This document shows, piece after piece, positions 27,475-36,800 of a stretch of 64,000 nucleotides of DNA. The notes beneath the pieces were generated by a model, which made no database searches, was not told the DNA's origin, and was given only the letters and a program-made list of their open reading frames with translations. Origin of the DNA: Xanthocytophaga flava (GTDB lineage Bacteria > Bacteroidota > Bacteroidia > Cytophagales > 172606-1); assembly GCA_030068525.1 (NCBI GenBank), contig JASJOS010000007.1, positions 372,001 to 436,000 on the forward strand. Reading direction: 5' to 3'. Within the stretch, counting starts at the first letter, position 1. Each line of letters starts with the position of its first letter. The translations under genes and the position numbers were made by a program.

Positions 27475-28821
27475 TTAGATCAGTTTGTATTTACCATCTA
27501 CCCAAACCCCTAATGGTACAACCGTATCTTTCTGCCGAAGAAAAGACATGTGCACAGATGCCCCACCTGAGATAGCCAGAATCTGATATAGCTTTTGAAT
27601 ATCAAAGTCAGCTGGCAATGGCATAATATATCCATCAGAATCTCTCAGATGCCATTTTGAAGCATGTGTTACAGGAAGTAAATCCTTTACAAACAAAGGA
27701 ATATTGTCGGCCCAGGGAAACTTGCTCAAAATTTGTGTGTAATATTCCTGAACAGCATCCCAGTTGGCAAACATTTCAGGAATGGAAAATTGTGTAGAGT
27801 TGGAGCCCACCATTTTAATAGCTGCTCTCAAAGGATAATTACCAGGATAAAAAACCAATTCAGCTTGAGTTGCAGTACCCGGCACTACCAAATTCTGAAT
27901 AGGAGCACTTCGATAGGCAAAATTTAGAATCAGGGCAAATCGTTTGGATTGTGTACCATATAGCCAATCACGTTGAATGGTTAGGTCTTCGTCATTTACT
28001 TCACGCTGTCGGCCTAATACCAGCCAGATATCTTTAATTTTCTCAGCAGCAGCATCTTCTAAAAGCTCCTTCTGATTACGAGAAATGCCAATCAAACTTT
28101 TTACATCTTCCTGCACCAAAGTAGGTAAAGCATCTATATTTTTTACACCTTCTAACAGCATGAATATTTTGGTAGCCTGCTGTAGTGCTTCTCCTTGCCA
28201 GGTATTTCCGGAAAAATAATTAATCTCCTGAAATTCTTTGACCATATTTCCCAATCCTGGTGCTTTCGCATCAACCATACGGGCTGCCGTTTTTTTCCAG
28301 AACTGTGGCCCCTTTTCAGGAAATGCTAACAAACCTCCACGTAGCAAATCCTTTACCCATAGATCCAACTCTGCAACCCCACCAGCAATTTCTTCCAATC
28401 GTTTATTTTGCCTTTTTTCTTTTGCTTTAGCCTGTTTAGCAACTGTTTCAACATCTGCTTCAGGTTTAGGTTCTGTAGTAGCCGGCTTTGATGCTCGTTT
28501 ATCCATCCACTCTTTTACCCAGACAGGCTCATTTTCAGTCTTGGTAAAATCTGCAAAATTTCGGGTAAACATCAGATATAGACCTAATCCATGTTTGCAA
28601 GGAAACTTACGACTAGGGCAACTGCATTTAAATGCAGTATTTGTAAGATCAATCTGGCTGCGATAAGGGGTACTGCCACTTCCTTTGATTTCACCCCATA
28701 ATACCCGTTCATTATAAGCAAAAGAAACCCATTTGGATGTACCGGCAAGTCCTTTTCCAGCAGCCAAAGAAGCTGTGTCCGGCGATAACTGAGCAATTTG
28801 TTCTTCCGTTAGCTGATTCAT
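27475..28821 (-). CDS. SWIM zinc-finger family protein
   Basis: A 448-residue protein. The SWIM zinc finger follows the CxCx6CxH pattern: C66, C68, C75 and H77 in 'FKCSCPSRKFPCKHGLGLYL'. It is preceded by 'WGEIKGSGSTPYRSQIDL', typical of the domain. A charged linker (about 105-145) and a helical region follow, with 'VKDLLRGGLLAFPEKGPQFWKKTAARMVDAKAPGLGNM' shortened here to its signature 'DAKAPGLGNM'. SWIM domains bind DNA or protein; in bacteria they also occur beside DUF5691 and MoxR ATPase genes. It is the first gene of the minus-strand run to CvpA. Confidence 0.9.
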   Translation of the reverse strand: MNQLTEEQIAQLSPDTASLAAGKGLAGTSKWVSFAYNERVLWGEIKGSGSTPYRSQIDLTNTAFKCSCPSRKFPCKHGLGLYLMFTRNFADFTKTENEPVWVKEWMDKRASKPATTEPKPEADVETVAKQAKAKEKRQNKRLEEIAGGVAELDLWVKDLLRGGLLAFPEKGPQFWKKTAARMVDAKAPGLGNMVKEFQEINYFSGNTWQGEALQQATKIFMLLEGVKNIDALPTLVQEDVKSLIGISRNQKELLEDAAAEKIKDIWLVLGRQREVNDEDLTIQRDWLYGTQSKRFALILNFAYRSAPIQNLVVPGTATQAELVFYPGNYPLRAAIKMVGSNSTQFSIPEMFANWDAVQEYYTQILSKFPWADNIPLFVKDLLPVTHASKWHLRDSDGYIMPLPADFDIQKLYQILAISGGASVHMSFLRQKDTVVPLGVWVDGKYKLI

Positions 28822-29299
28822 ATCGTATTACTAGACTGGTATAATGCCAGTATATAAACAAGATTTTATGGCATGAAATATACTATTTTTTTGACACACC
28901 AATGACTAAAACAAACTTACCTAATCCTTATTTTCAGGAAAAATCCTGATACAATCAGCATAATAGTAAAGTCTGTATTTCCATCAAAGTTTTTACAATG
29001 AAATACCTTTTAGAAATAGCATGGCAAAATTTTCCATATCTGCTCAGGCAATTGATGATCTTCCTGTATATCAGTTGTTTTTATTCGTCTGCTAAATAAT
29101 TATAGTTACTCCCTTTATCGATTTGTGTTCTCTACTTACAGAGAATTTTATTGTATCACAGGTACATTATAAAAACAGTTTGCTAATTACTGGTTTCTGT
29201 CTAATTTTGTTGCCTTCTAAATGCATTTATTCTATTGGTTCTCCTTCTAAGGTATACCAATGACCAACTAACAGATAACGAATAACTCAAAATCATACA
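28822..29299. other. gene-free spacer between divergent SWIM gene and pdhB
   Basis: About 478 bases without a credible gene. A short minus-strand frame overlapping the pdhB 5' end (29201-29468) is a shadow. The stretch contains the pdhB promoter near its right end and is otherwise AT-rich without clear repeats. Confidence 0.5.
29179..29209 (+). promoter_or_regulatory. Bacteroidota-type promoter for pdhB
   Basis: TTTG at 29179-29182 and TAATTTTG at 29202-29209 are separated by 19 bases, matching the Bacteroidota -33 TTTG / -7 TAnnTTTG consensus and spacing. This would give a 5' leader of about 85 bases before the ATG at 29300. Confidence 0.65.
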
Positions 29300-30298
29300 A
29301 TGAGAGAAATTGCATTCCGCGAAGCCTTGCGCGAGGCCATGTCTGAAGAAATGCGCCGCGATCCCAACGTGTTTTTGATGGGAGAAGAAGTTGCAGAATA
29401 TAATGGTGCTTACAAAGTAAGCCAAGGTATGCTGGACGAATTTGGTGCAAAACGTGTGATTGATACACCCATTGCTGAATTAGGTTTTGCAGGTATTGGA
29501 GTAGGAGCAGCAGCGAATGGTCTTCGTCCTATCATTGAGTTTATGACATTCAACTTTTCGCTGGTTGCAATTGATCAGGTTATCAATAGTGCGGCAAAAA
29601 TGATGTCTATGTCTGGTGGACAATATTCTGTACCTATTGTATTTCGTGGACCTACCGGAAATGCAGGTATGTTAAGTTCTCAGCATAGCCAGAACTTTGA
29701 AAACTGGTTTGCCAATACTCCAGGTCTGAAAGTAGTTGTGCCTTCTAATCCATATGATGCGAAAGGATTACTAAAGTCATCTATCCGTGATAATGATCCT
29801 GTAATATTTATGGAATCAGAATTGATGTATGGCAATAAAGGAGAGGTTCCAGAAGAAGAATACCTGATTCCACTGGGAAAAGCACACGTTAAAAAAGAAG
29901 GAAAAGATCTTACTATTGTTTCTTTTGGAAAAATGTTGTGTGATAACCCTCAAACAGGAGGTGTAGTAATGCCAGCTGTTGCCGAACTGGAAAAACAAGG
30001 TATCTCAGTAGAAGTAATAGATCTACGTACCGTACGTCCTATTGATTATGAAACTGTTATCAACTCTGTAAAGAAGACTAATCGACTGGTTATTGTAGAA
30101 GAATCATGGCCATTGGCATCCATCTCTTCTGAAATTGCCTATAACGTACAACGTTTTGCTTTTGATTATCTGGATGCACCTATTCGTCGTGTAAATAGTA
30201 TGGATCTTCCTCTACCTTATGCACCAACTTTGATTGAAGCAATTCTTCCAAGTACGAAACGAATCATTGAGGCCTCTAATTCGGTCTTGTATAGATAA
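29300..30298 (+). CDS. pdhB: pyruvate dehydrogenase E1 component, beta subunit
   Basis: A 332-residue transketolase-like beta subunit of the 2-oxoacid dehydrogenase E1. Visible signatures are 'REALREAMSEEMRRDPNVFLMGEEVAEYNGAYKVSQG' (cut here to 'GEEVAEYNGAYKVSQG'), 'RVIDTPIAELGFAGIGVGAA', 'RPIIEFMTFNF', 'RGPTGNAGMLSSQHSQ' and 'GLKVVVPSNPYDAKGLL'. With the alpha subunit (not in this window) it decarboxylates pyruvate using thiamine diphosphate. The gene stands alone, with its own promoter and a bidirectional terminator. The family also includes branched-chain E1 beta, but the sequence pattern and length favour pyruvate. Confidence 0.93.
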   Translation: MREIAFREALREAMSEEMRRDPNVFLMGEEVAEYNGAYKVSQGMLDEFGAKRVIDTPIAELGFAGIGVGAAANGLRPIIEFMTFNFSLVAIDQVINSAAKMMSMSGGQYSVPIVFRGPTGNAGMLSSQHSQNFENWFANTPGLKVVVPSNPYDAKGLLKSSIRDNDPVIFMESELMYGNKGEVPEEEYLIPLGKAHVKKEGKDLTIVSFGKMLCDNPQTGGVVMPAVAELEKQGISVEVIDLRTVRPIDYETVINSVKKTNRLVIVEESWPLASISSEIAYNVQRFAFDYLDAPIRRVNSMDLPLPYAPTLIEAILPSTKRIIEASNSVLYR

Positions 30299-30329
30299 TA
30301 TGAATTAGAAAACCTTAACACTTATACAA

Positions 30330-30357
30330 AAAACCTGATCTACTTAGATCAGGTTTT
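30330..30357. terminator. bidirectional hairpin terminator between pdhB and aroB
   Basis: The stem aaaacctgatct (30330-30341) pairs perfectly with agatcaggtttt (30346-30357), with a 4-base loop. T-runs on both strands mean it can stop pdhB and the convergent aroB. Its right arm touches the aroB stop codon. Confidence 0.85.
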
Positions 30358-31390
30358 ATTTTTGATAGTATTTCAATCCATCTTTGATATCCTTAAGAGA
30401 AATAGGCTGGTCAATAACAGGCTCACCAACAGCTTTCAGTAAGACACATTGTATTTTTCCTGCTGTATTTTTTTTATCCTGCAAAGCTAGAGGTGCAATT
30501 GCTTCCATATCAGTTTCCTGAATATCTACTTTCCCATAAATTGAAAAAATAAATTCTTCAATTTGCATGAGCGATTCTTCAGAAAGTAGCTTTCTTTTAT
30601 AGGAAAGATACGCCTCGGCTATCATTCCTATAGCAATGGCTTCGCCATGAAGTAGTTTCCGCTTAGGTTTTTCCAGAAAATAACTCTCTACTGCATGGCC
30701 AATTGTATGGCCAAAATTCAGAATCTTCCGCAATCCTTTTTCTGTAGGGTCCTGTTCTACTATATTCTCTTTCACCTTCACAGAATGTCTAACCAATTCA
30801 TTCCAGCTTTGTTCTTCCAAATCCTTGCGTCTTATTTCATTCCACATCTGACTATCTGCAATAAGACAATGCTTAATCACTTCCGCAAAGCCAGAACGAA
30901 CTTCTGCATACGATAAAGTTTGAAGAAAATCAGTAGCGATTAACACTGCCTTCGGATTTTGAAAAACCCCAATATGGTTTTTCAAACCATGAAAATCAAT
31001 GCCTAACTTACCTCCAACACTGGCGTCTACCTGAGAAAGCAATGTGGTAGGCATCTGTATAAAGTCGATGCCTCTTTTGTAGGTTGCCGCACAAAATCCT
31101 CCCATATCCCCAATTACCCCACCACCAAGATTGATCAGCAACGCTTTTCGGTCTAATTGAGCATCTGTCATTTTCTGCCAGATCATCATACATGTTTCCA
31201 AATGCTTCTGCTCTTCACCACTTTTTATCTGAATAAGAGTGTGTTTAGGTAAAGTAGCTTTTACCAAAGGATAACAATATCTCTTAGTATTTTCATCAAC
31301 CAATACAATAAGTTGACTGTATTTATTTACCTCCAGCAAAGAAGTAAGAGAAGTAGTTATACTTTTTTCTATTTGGATTTGATGACCCAT
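30356..31390 (-). CDS. aroB: 3-dehydroquinate synthase
   Basis: A 344-residue AroB, converting DAHP to 3-dehydroquinate, step two of the shikimate pathway. The NAD-binding glycine stretch is 'NLGGGVIGDMGGFCAATYKRG' shortened to 'LGGGVIGDMGGFCA' (88-101). 'PTTLLSQVDASVGGKLGI' and 'KNHIGVFQNPKAVL' follow, with the lysine and histidine ligands of the family; 'LHGEAIAIGMIAEAYLS' supplies zinc-binding histidines with 'GHTIGHAVE'. Length is normal. It is transcribed alone and ends inside the shared terminator. Confidence 0.98.
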   Translation of the reverse strand: MGHQIQIEKSITTSLTSLLEVNKYSQLIVLVDENTKRYCYPLVKATLPKHTLIQIKSGEEQKHLETCMMIWQKMTDAQLDRKALLINLGGGVIGDMGGFCAATYKRGIDFIQMPTTLLSQVDASVGGKLGIDFHGLKNHIGVFQNPKAVLIATDFLQTLSYAEVRSGFAEVIKHCLIADSQMWNEIRRKDLEEQSWNELVRHSVKVKENIVEQDPTEKGLRKILNFGHTIGHAVESYFLEKPKRKLLHGEAIAIGMIAEAYLSYKRKLLSEESLMQIEEFIFSIYGKVDIQETDMEAIAPLALQDKKNTAGKIQCVLLKAVGEPVIDQPISLKDIKDGLKYYQK

Positions 31391-31712
31391 TTTTTTGTGA
31401 TGTTAGCAGATAAATTATGCCCTGTTGTATCTTATTAAAAAGATGCATTCAAAAATACTATCTTTTTTAGGTGTATACCCTGCATTTTGCTTTTTTTAGA
31501 CTTTCATTTTTCTAACACAAGTAAGAATTATAGTATTTTATCTATTCCAGAAAATTACAAATACCTATCAATCAAGAAATTATTATTTTACGTACATATT
31601 TTTATTTTTTATTTACCATGTAAGGTTTACCTTTTTTTTCGCATAAGTATATATGTATACAAAACACATGTAACTACTCTTACATCTAAATCGTTTTTTA
31701 CTCATTTACCAT
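31391..31712. other. gene-free spacer between divergent aroB and DUF4468 gene
   Basis: About 320 very AT-rich bases with no gene I would accept; a 119-residue frame at 31487-31846 is a shadow of the downstream gene's frame. It presumably holds both promoters, but no TAnnTTTG/TTTG pair stood out. Confidence 0.4.
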
Positions 31713-32306
31713 ATGAAAGCATATACTTTCTTCCACCCAAATTTTTGCAGAAACCTGGTAGGTTTATTCTTATTCCTTTGTGGTTCATTTTCATGGGCTC
31801 AATCTCTACAAATGGCACAATCCAATGGGTTAGTTGCCTACTCTGAAACAATAGAAGTTCCAGGTGTCAGTAAAGCTCAACTTATCGAAAGAGCACAAAA
31901 TTGGCTTAATAGTAACAAAAACACGATTTCTTTTATAAGTGAGGAGATGGGTATGGTTTCTATGGGGAGTGAAGTACCATTCACCAGTGAATACACAAAC
32001 AAAAAAGCATCAACAGATGGAAGGGTAGTTTATGTGGCAACCCTGTTAATAAAGGATGGCATTTTTATGTATGAGTTTAATAACTTTTATCATGAAGCCA
32101 ATCCCAAATTACCACATCCTGTAGATTTGGGTTTTGTTACCGTTAGTGGTGTGGAAAACAAGGAATTAAATAAAGAGTGGAAACAAAAAGATATGGAAAG
32201 TATGCGTAAACAGGTAGATGTGTCTATTCAGAAAAATATCGATGCACTGAAAAAAGCTTTACTAAACGAAAACCTATCATTCAATTTTAGCGTAAATGGA
32301 AACTAA
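31713..32306 (+). CDS. DUF4468 domain secreted protein
   Basis: A 197-residue protein with a signal peptide ('NLVGLFLFLCGSFSWAQ', cleavage after AQ). The mature part matches DUF4468, a TBP-like fold domain common in Bacteroidota: 'YSETIEVPGVSKAQLIERAQNWL', 'DGRVVYVATLLIKDGIFMYEFNNFYHEA' (cut to 'YVATLLIKDGIFMYEFNNF'), then a C-terminal helix. It is probably periplasmic. No enzymatic residues are known for the family. A strong terminator follows, shared with the convergent creatininase gene. Confidence 0.86.
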   Translation: MKAYTFFHPNFCRNLVGLFLFLCGSFSWAQSLQMAQSNGLVAYSETIEVPGVSKAQLIERAQNWLNSNKNTISFISEEMGMVSMGSEVPFTSEYTNKKASTDGRVVYVATLLIKDGIFMYEFNNFYHEANPKLPHPVDLGFVTVSGVENKELNKEWKQKDMESMRKQVDVSIQKNIDALKKALLNENLSFNFSVNGN

Positions 32307-32364
32307 TCATCCATTTGATGATTTCTATAAACAAACCACTTTACAACCCAAGATTTCAACCGCT

Positions 32365-32389
32365 AACCCCACTGATAGCCAGTGGGGTT
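32365..32389. terminator. hairpin terminator after the DUF4468 gene
   Basis: Stem aaccccactg (32365-32374) pairs with cagtggggtt (32380-32389), 5-base loop, then tattatt. GC-rich stem; it lies between convergent genes. Confidence 0.85.
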
Positions 32390-32402
32390 TATTATTAACG
32401 GC

Positions 32403-33170
32403 TTATTCATACATATTTTTTGCATCTGCTGCAGATAACTCTACCAGAAAACCTCCTATCTTTTCTGTTACAGCATCTAAATACTCCTTTCCCTTTTCAG
32501 GCGTAGATTCGTATGGATTGCCAACGCCAGTATCTGCGGTTACCTTACTCCATTCGCGCTGTGCCCAAGCCCATCCTTCCTGAAATCCCTTTATTTTAAA
32601 TGGTTTCGATGATCCATCTCCCGCTTCTGAAAGATCCAGTACCCAGTCAGGTGCTATATGCATCATTGCACTGGTTTCCATTGCACCAGCATGATCTCCG
32701 GGATCATCAAAATAGTTGCGTCCATCAATAACCCTGAACCAGTGAATTGTACACAAGAATACCGTAGGATATAATGCCTGTAGTTCCCGAAGCATCTGCT
32801 GGAAATTGTTACCTCCGTGTCCGTTGAGTATTACCAGTTTAGGAATACCTTGTCTAGCCAAAACGTCTACTACATCCTTCAAAATAGCCATTTGTGTACT
32901 TGGCATCATGTTGATATCCAGTGTTATATCTAGCTGCCCTGTATTAACACCAAATGGAATTGTAGGCAAAACCACAACTTTGGCACCTTTCTCCCAGGCT
33001 ACTCGGGCTGATTCGGCAGCAACATAATCACATTGAAAATTATCTGTCCCATAAGGCATATGGTAATTATGGGCTTCAGTAGCACCCCAGGGAAGTACCA
33101 CAACTTCATAAGGGGTTTCTTTTACTGCTTTCCAATTTGTTTCTGCAAGTATGTAAGGACGTGGCGGCAT
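32403..33170 (-). CDS. creatininase-family amidohydrolase
   Basis: A 255-residue metal-dependent amidase of the creatininase/MftE-like family. Metal-binding residues are visible in 'LPWGATEAHNYHMPYGTDNF' (E32, H34, D43), 'LVILNGHGGNNF' (H and the conserved GHGGN), and 'DHAGAMETSAMMHI' (H and E). It also shares the motif set with enzymes acting on 3-oxo or cyclic amides; the substrate is unknown. It is cytoplasmic, with no signal. It is divergent from the HD-domain gene, 57 bases apart, so the two share a promoter region. Length is typical (about 240-260). Confidence 0.9.
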   Translation of the reverse strand: MPPRPYILAETNWKAVKETPYEVVVLPWGATEAHNYHMPYGTDNFQCDYVAAESARVAWEKGAKVVVLPTIPFGVNTGQLDITLDINMMPSTQMAILKDVVDVLARQGIPKLVILNGHGGNNFQQMLRELQALYPTVFLCTIHWFRVIDGRNYFDDPGDHAGAMETSAMMHIAPDWVLDLSEAGDGSSKPFKIKGFQEGWAWAQREWSKVTADTGVGNPYESTPEKGKEYLDAVTEKIGGFLVELSAADAKNMYE

Positions 33171-33227
33171 AAATTATTCCCGTTAAATAATAAAAGAGTG
33201 TATTTTTGAAACCTAAATTAGATAGAA

Positions 33228-33884
33228 ATGCAGAATGATCAACTTATTATAGAGAATACTATTACCTATGTAAAAAAAGAGCTTCAGAATGCCGAAGGAG
33301 GACATGATTGGTGGCATATTGAACGTGTATGGCATAATGCAAAACTCATCTCTCAAACTGAATCTGTTAATAGTCTGGTTGTTGAACTAGCTGCACTTCT
33401 CCACGATATAGCAGATGCTAAATTTCATGATGGAGATGAAGAAATTGGTCCTCAGAAAGCAACATTTTTTTTAAAGGCTCAATCCATAGACCAGAGTATT
33501 ATTGATCATGTAGAACAGATTATCCGTAATATTTCATTTAAAGGTGGCAACTTTACTACGTCATTCTATTCTCTTGAACTTGCAGTAGTTCAGGATGCCG
33601 ACCGACTTGATGCTATGGGTGCAATTGGCATAGCCAGAGCATTTAATTATGGTGGGTTTAAAAATCGAGAATTGTATAATCCTCAGATTGCACCCAATCT
33701 TCAAATGTCAAAGGAAGAATACAAAAAGAGTACAGCCCCTACTATCAATCATTTTTATGAAAAGCTGCTTCTTTTAAAGGATCGAATGAACACATCTACA
33801 GGAAAACGTATCGCTAAAAAGAGACACAACTTTATGGAACAATTCCTGCAGCAATTCTATATGGAATGGGAAGGTAAAGGCTAA
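33228..33884 (+). CDS. HD-domain phosphohydrolase
   Basis: A 218-residue HD-superfamily hydrolase of the YedJ/YpgQ type. Metal ligands are visible as H30 in 'GGHDWWHIERVW', the HD pair H59-D60 in 'ALLHDIADAKF' and D123/D125 in 'VVQDADRLDAMGAIGIAR'. Such proteins hydrolyse nucleotides, dNTPs or related phosphates; the substrate here is unknown. A TATTTTTG sequence (33201-33208) fits a -7 element 20 bases before the start, but has no clear -33 partner. The stop overlaps the convergent sensor kinase gene by four bases. Confidence 0.9.
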   Translation: MQNDQLIIENTITYVKKELQNAEGGHDWWHIERVWHNAKLISQTESVNSLVVELAALLHDIADAKFHDGDEEIGPQKATFFLKAQSIDQSIIDHVEQIIRNISFKGGNFTTSFYSLELAVVQDADRLDAMGAIGIARAFNYGGFKNRELYNPQIAPNLQMSKEEYKKSTAPTINHFYEKLLLLKDRMNTSTGKRIAKKRHNFMEQFLQQFYMEWEGKG

Positions 33885-36800
33885 TTGTTTTCAATACCTG
33901 GTAATCTGATAGTAAAGCTGGTTCCTTTACCATATTCAGAGTGAAGTTGGATAGAACCATTTAGTTTCTCAATTGTTTCTTTTACAATGTATAATCCGAT
34001 TCCAGAACCAGTAGATTGAGCACTTCCTCTATAAAACATACCAAATACTTTATCGAGATGTCCTTTTTCAATTCCTATTCCGTTATCTTCTATTGTTATA
34101 ACAGCATCATTCTCATTAGTTGTAACTTTTATTTTAAGAAATGGATGTGGCTCTCTGATTTTCTGATATTTAATAGCATTTGAAAACAGATTTCGGAAAA
34201 CTACTCTTAATCGATTTTCATCACTCCAGAATGGCTTATACAATTCATATTCTTTGATAATATCTAGTCGGCTAGCATTTTCCATATACTCTAGTTCTTT
34301 CCAAATATTATCTACCAGTACAGAAAAATCTATTTGCTTTCTGTCTAATGTTGTACGACTATTTCTGGAATAATCCAGAATATCTTTCACAAATCCATCC
34401 AATTTATGAATACTTCTTTGTGCCATCTCCAGATAGCTACTTAACTGATCTAAGTTTGTTTCTTCCTGCATCAATCCTATCAATCCCAGTAAAGAAGATA
34501 AGGGCGCACGAATATCATGAGAAACACGATATACAAAATTATCCAGTTCCTGGTTAGTCTTCTTTAGATCAGCTGTACGTATATCTACATGTTCTTCCAA
34601 CCGTAAATTTATACTTCTGATTTCATTATTTGATTCAATAAGTTCTTCTGCCTGAGCCTCTATTTCTTCTTTCTGTTCCTGTATCAATTGGTTTTTTTCT
34701 ACTAAGGCACGATTAGCCAGTTGTAAATCCTCTGTGCGTGTTTTTACTTCTTTTTCCAGCAACAAGTTAGCCCTTTGAATATTTTTAAGACGTAGATAGT
34801 AGATTGTTATAAACATTGAAAATATACCTAGTAGCATAATTACCCGTGCCCACCATGTTTTCCACCAAGGAGGAACCACCACTATTACCAGAGATCGGAT
34901 ATTTCCATTTGAGCCGTCATCCTGAAGTGTAGTTACTTCAAAAGTATATTTTCCAGGATCAAGATTTGTGTAGGTGACTTTTCTAACGTCTCCAACATTT
35001 TGCCATGTTTCATCCACAAATCCTTTAAGGCGGTATTTGTATTGTACTTTTTCAGGTGTTGTATAGTTTAGTGCAGCATACTCAATACTGAAAACCGATT
35101 GTTGATAGGATAATACTATTCTGTCCGATTCACTTATCTGTTGTTTGAGTGGAGAAGAACTGCCAATTGTAACAGGTTTATTAAAAATCTGAAAATCAAC
35201 AAATACAACCGGATATTTTGCAGACGGAATTAGTAAGTCCGATGGGTTGAAAAAATTAAACCCATTATTTCCTCCAAAAAGTAATTTTCCTGATGCTAAT
35301 TTTAATGAAGCCCGACGGTTAAATTGTAAACCTTGCAATCCATCATTGCTATCAAATACCTTTATTTTTTTTGTTTGAGGACTGATTCTTGCAATGCCCT
35401 GATTTGTGCTGACCCAAATATTACCTTGGTTGTCCTCTTCAATAGCATTAATATTATTGCTAGGTAGTCCATTTGCTTTAGTAAATGTACCAATAATATG
35501 CCTATTTCTGTCCAATACTTTTATTCCACCTCCTCCTGTTCCTATCCATAATCTTCCCTTTGAGTCTTCCAATAAATCAAATATAGCATGACTTGTCTCC
35601 TGAGATGTTATCAATGGAACTTTTATAAATCGTTTTTTTTCCGGATCAAATAAGTTTAAACGTCCATTACTTGTACCTATCCATATATTATTGTGTGTGT
35701 CTACTAATACAGCCCATATAAGAATATCACTGACACTTGTAGTATCCTGTACATCTGGCACATAATATGTAAATGTATGGCTTTCTGGATCAAATGTGTT
35801 AATTCCTCCTCCAAACGTACCCAGCCATAGTATTCCATCCTTGTCTTCTGCCATACATGTGATATTATCACTATTGAGATGTTTCCCATCTTGTTGTATG
35901 GCTTTCCTGAAATGGGTAAACTCTTTTCGTTTTTTATCAAAATAATCTAATCCACTGCCCCAGAAACCTATCCATATTCTCCCTTTTTTATCTTGCAGTA
36001 TCGTCTTAAGTTTATTTCCTCCTATTCCATTCTTCTTCTTCACTTTATATTGATAATGCATTGCATTATTCATCTTCCTGTCAAATATTGTTAATCCACC
36101 ACCATCACTTCCAATCAGAATATTACCTTCATCATCCTCCAGAAAAGAACTAATATCATTATGTGTAATTGTATTCGCTGTTATTTTTTTGTAATAGTGC
36201 CCCATTTGAACTAAATATTTATCATACATATTTAAGCCACTATTATAGGTCCCTATCCATAATCTCCCTTCTCGATCGGTGTACAAACTTTTTATACTAT
36301 TTGAAGAAAGGCTTCTTATATCAAAAGGATCATTTTGATAGTTATAGAAACGACCATCTTTTTCATTATATAATGACAAGCCATTATCTGTTCCTACACA
36401 AAGTACTTTATCTTTTGTTTCAGTTATAGTCCAAACCTGGTCATTGCAAATACTAGTATTATTGCCTTCTTTATACTGAAAGTGGGTGAATTTACCTGTA
36501 GTTTTATCTAGTAAATTAAGGCCCTTATCCCATGTACCAACCCAAAGTCTATTCTTGTGATCATTGTATACACAATAGGCATTATTATCACTTAATGAGC
36601 GACTGTCTTTTTCGCTATGATTAAATTTTTTAAATTTTCCTGTTTTAATATTCAAACAATTTAATCCGCCACCTAATGTACCTACCCATAGGTTACCTTC
36701 TTGATCTTCAGCAATTGATATAGCTCTATTATGACTAATGCTTTGTTTATCATTGGGATTATAAGAGTAATTTGTTACTTTAAAGTTTGTAATATCTACC

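Noticed and set aside
28238-28666. 142-residue plus-strand frame opposite the SWIM gene
   Set aside because: It is a reverse-frame shadow of the well-supported SWIM protein, proline- and serine-rich with no family resemblance.
33881-33884. Possible gene fusion of the HD protein and the sensor kinase
   Set aside because: The genes are on opposite strands and only share four bases at their ends.
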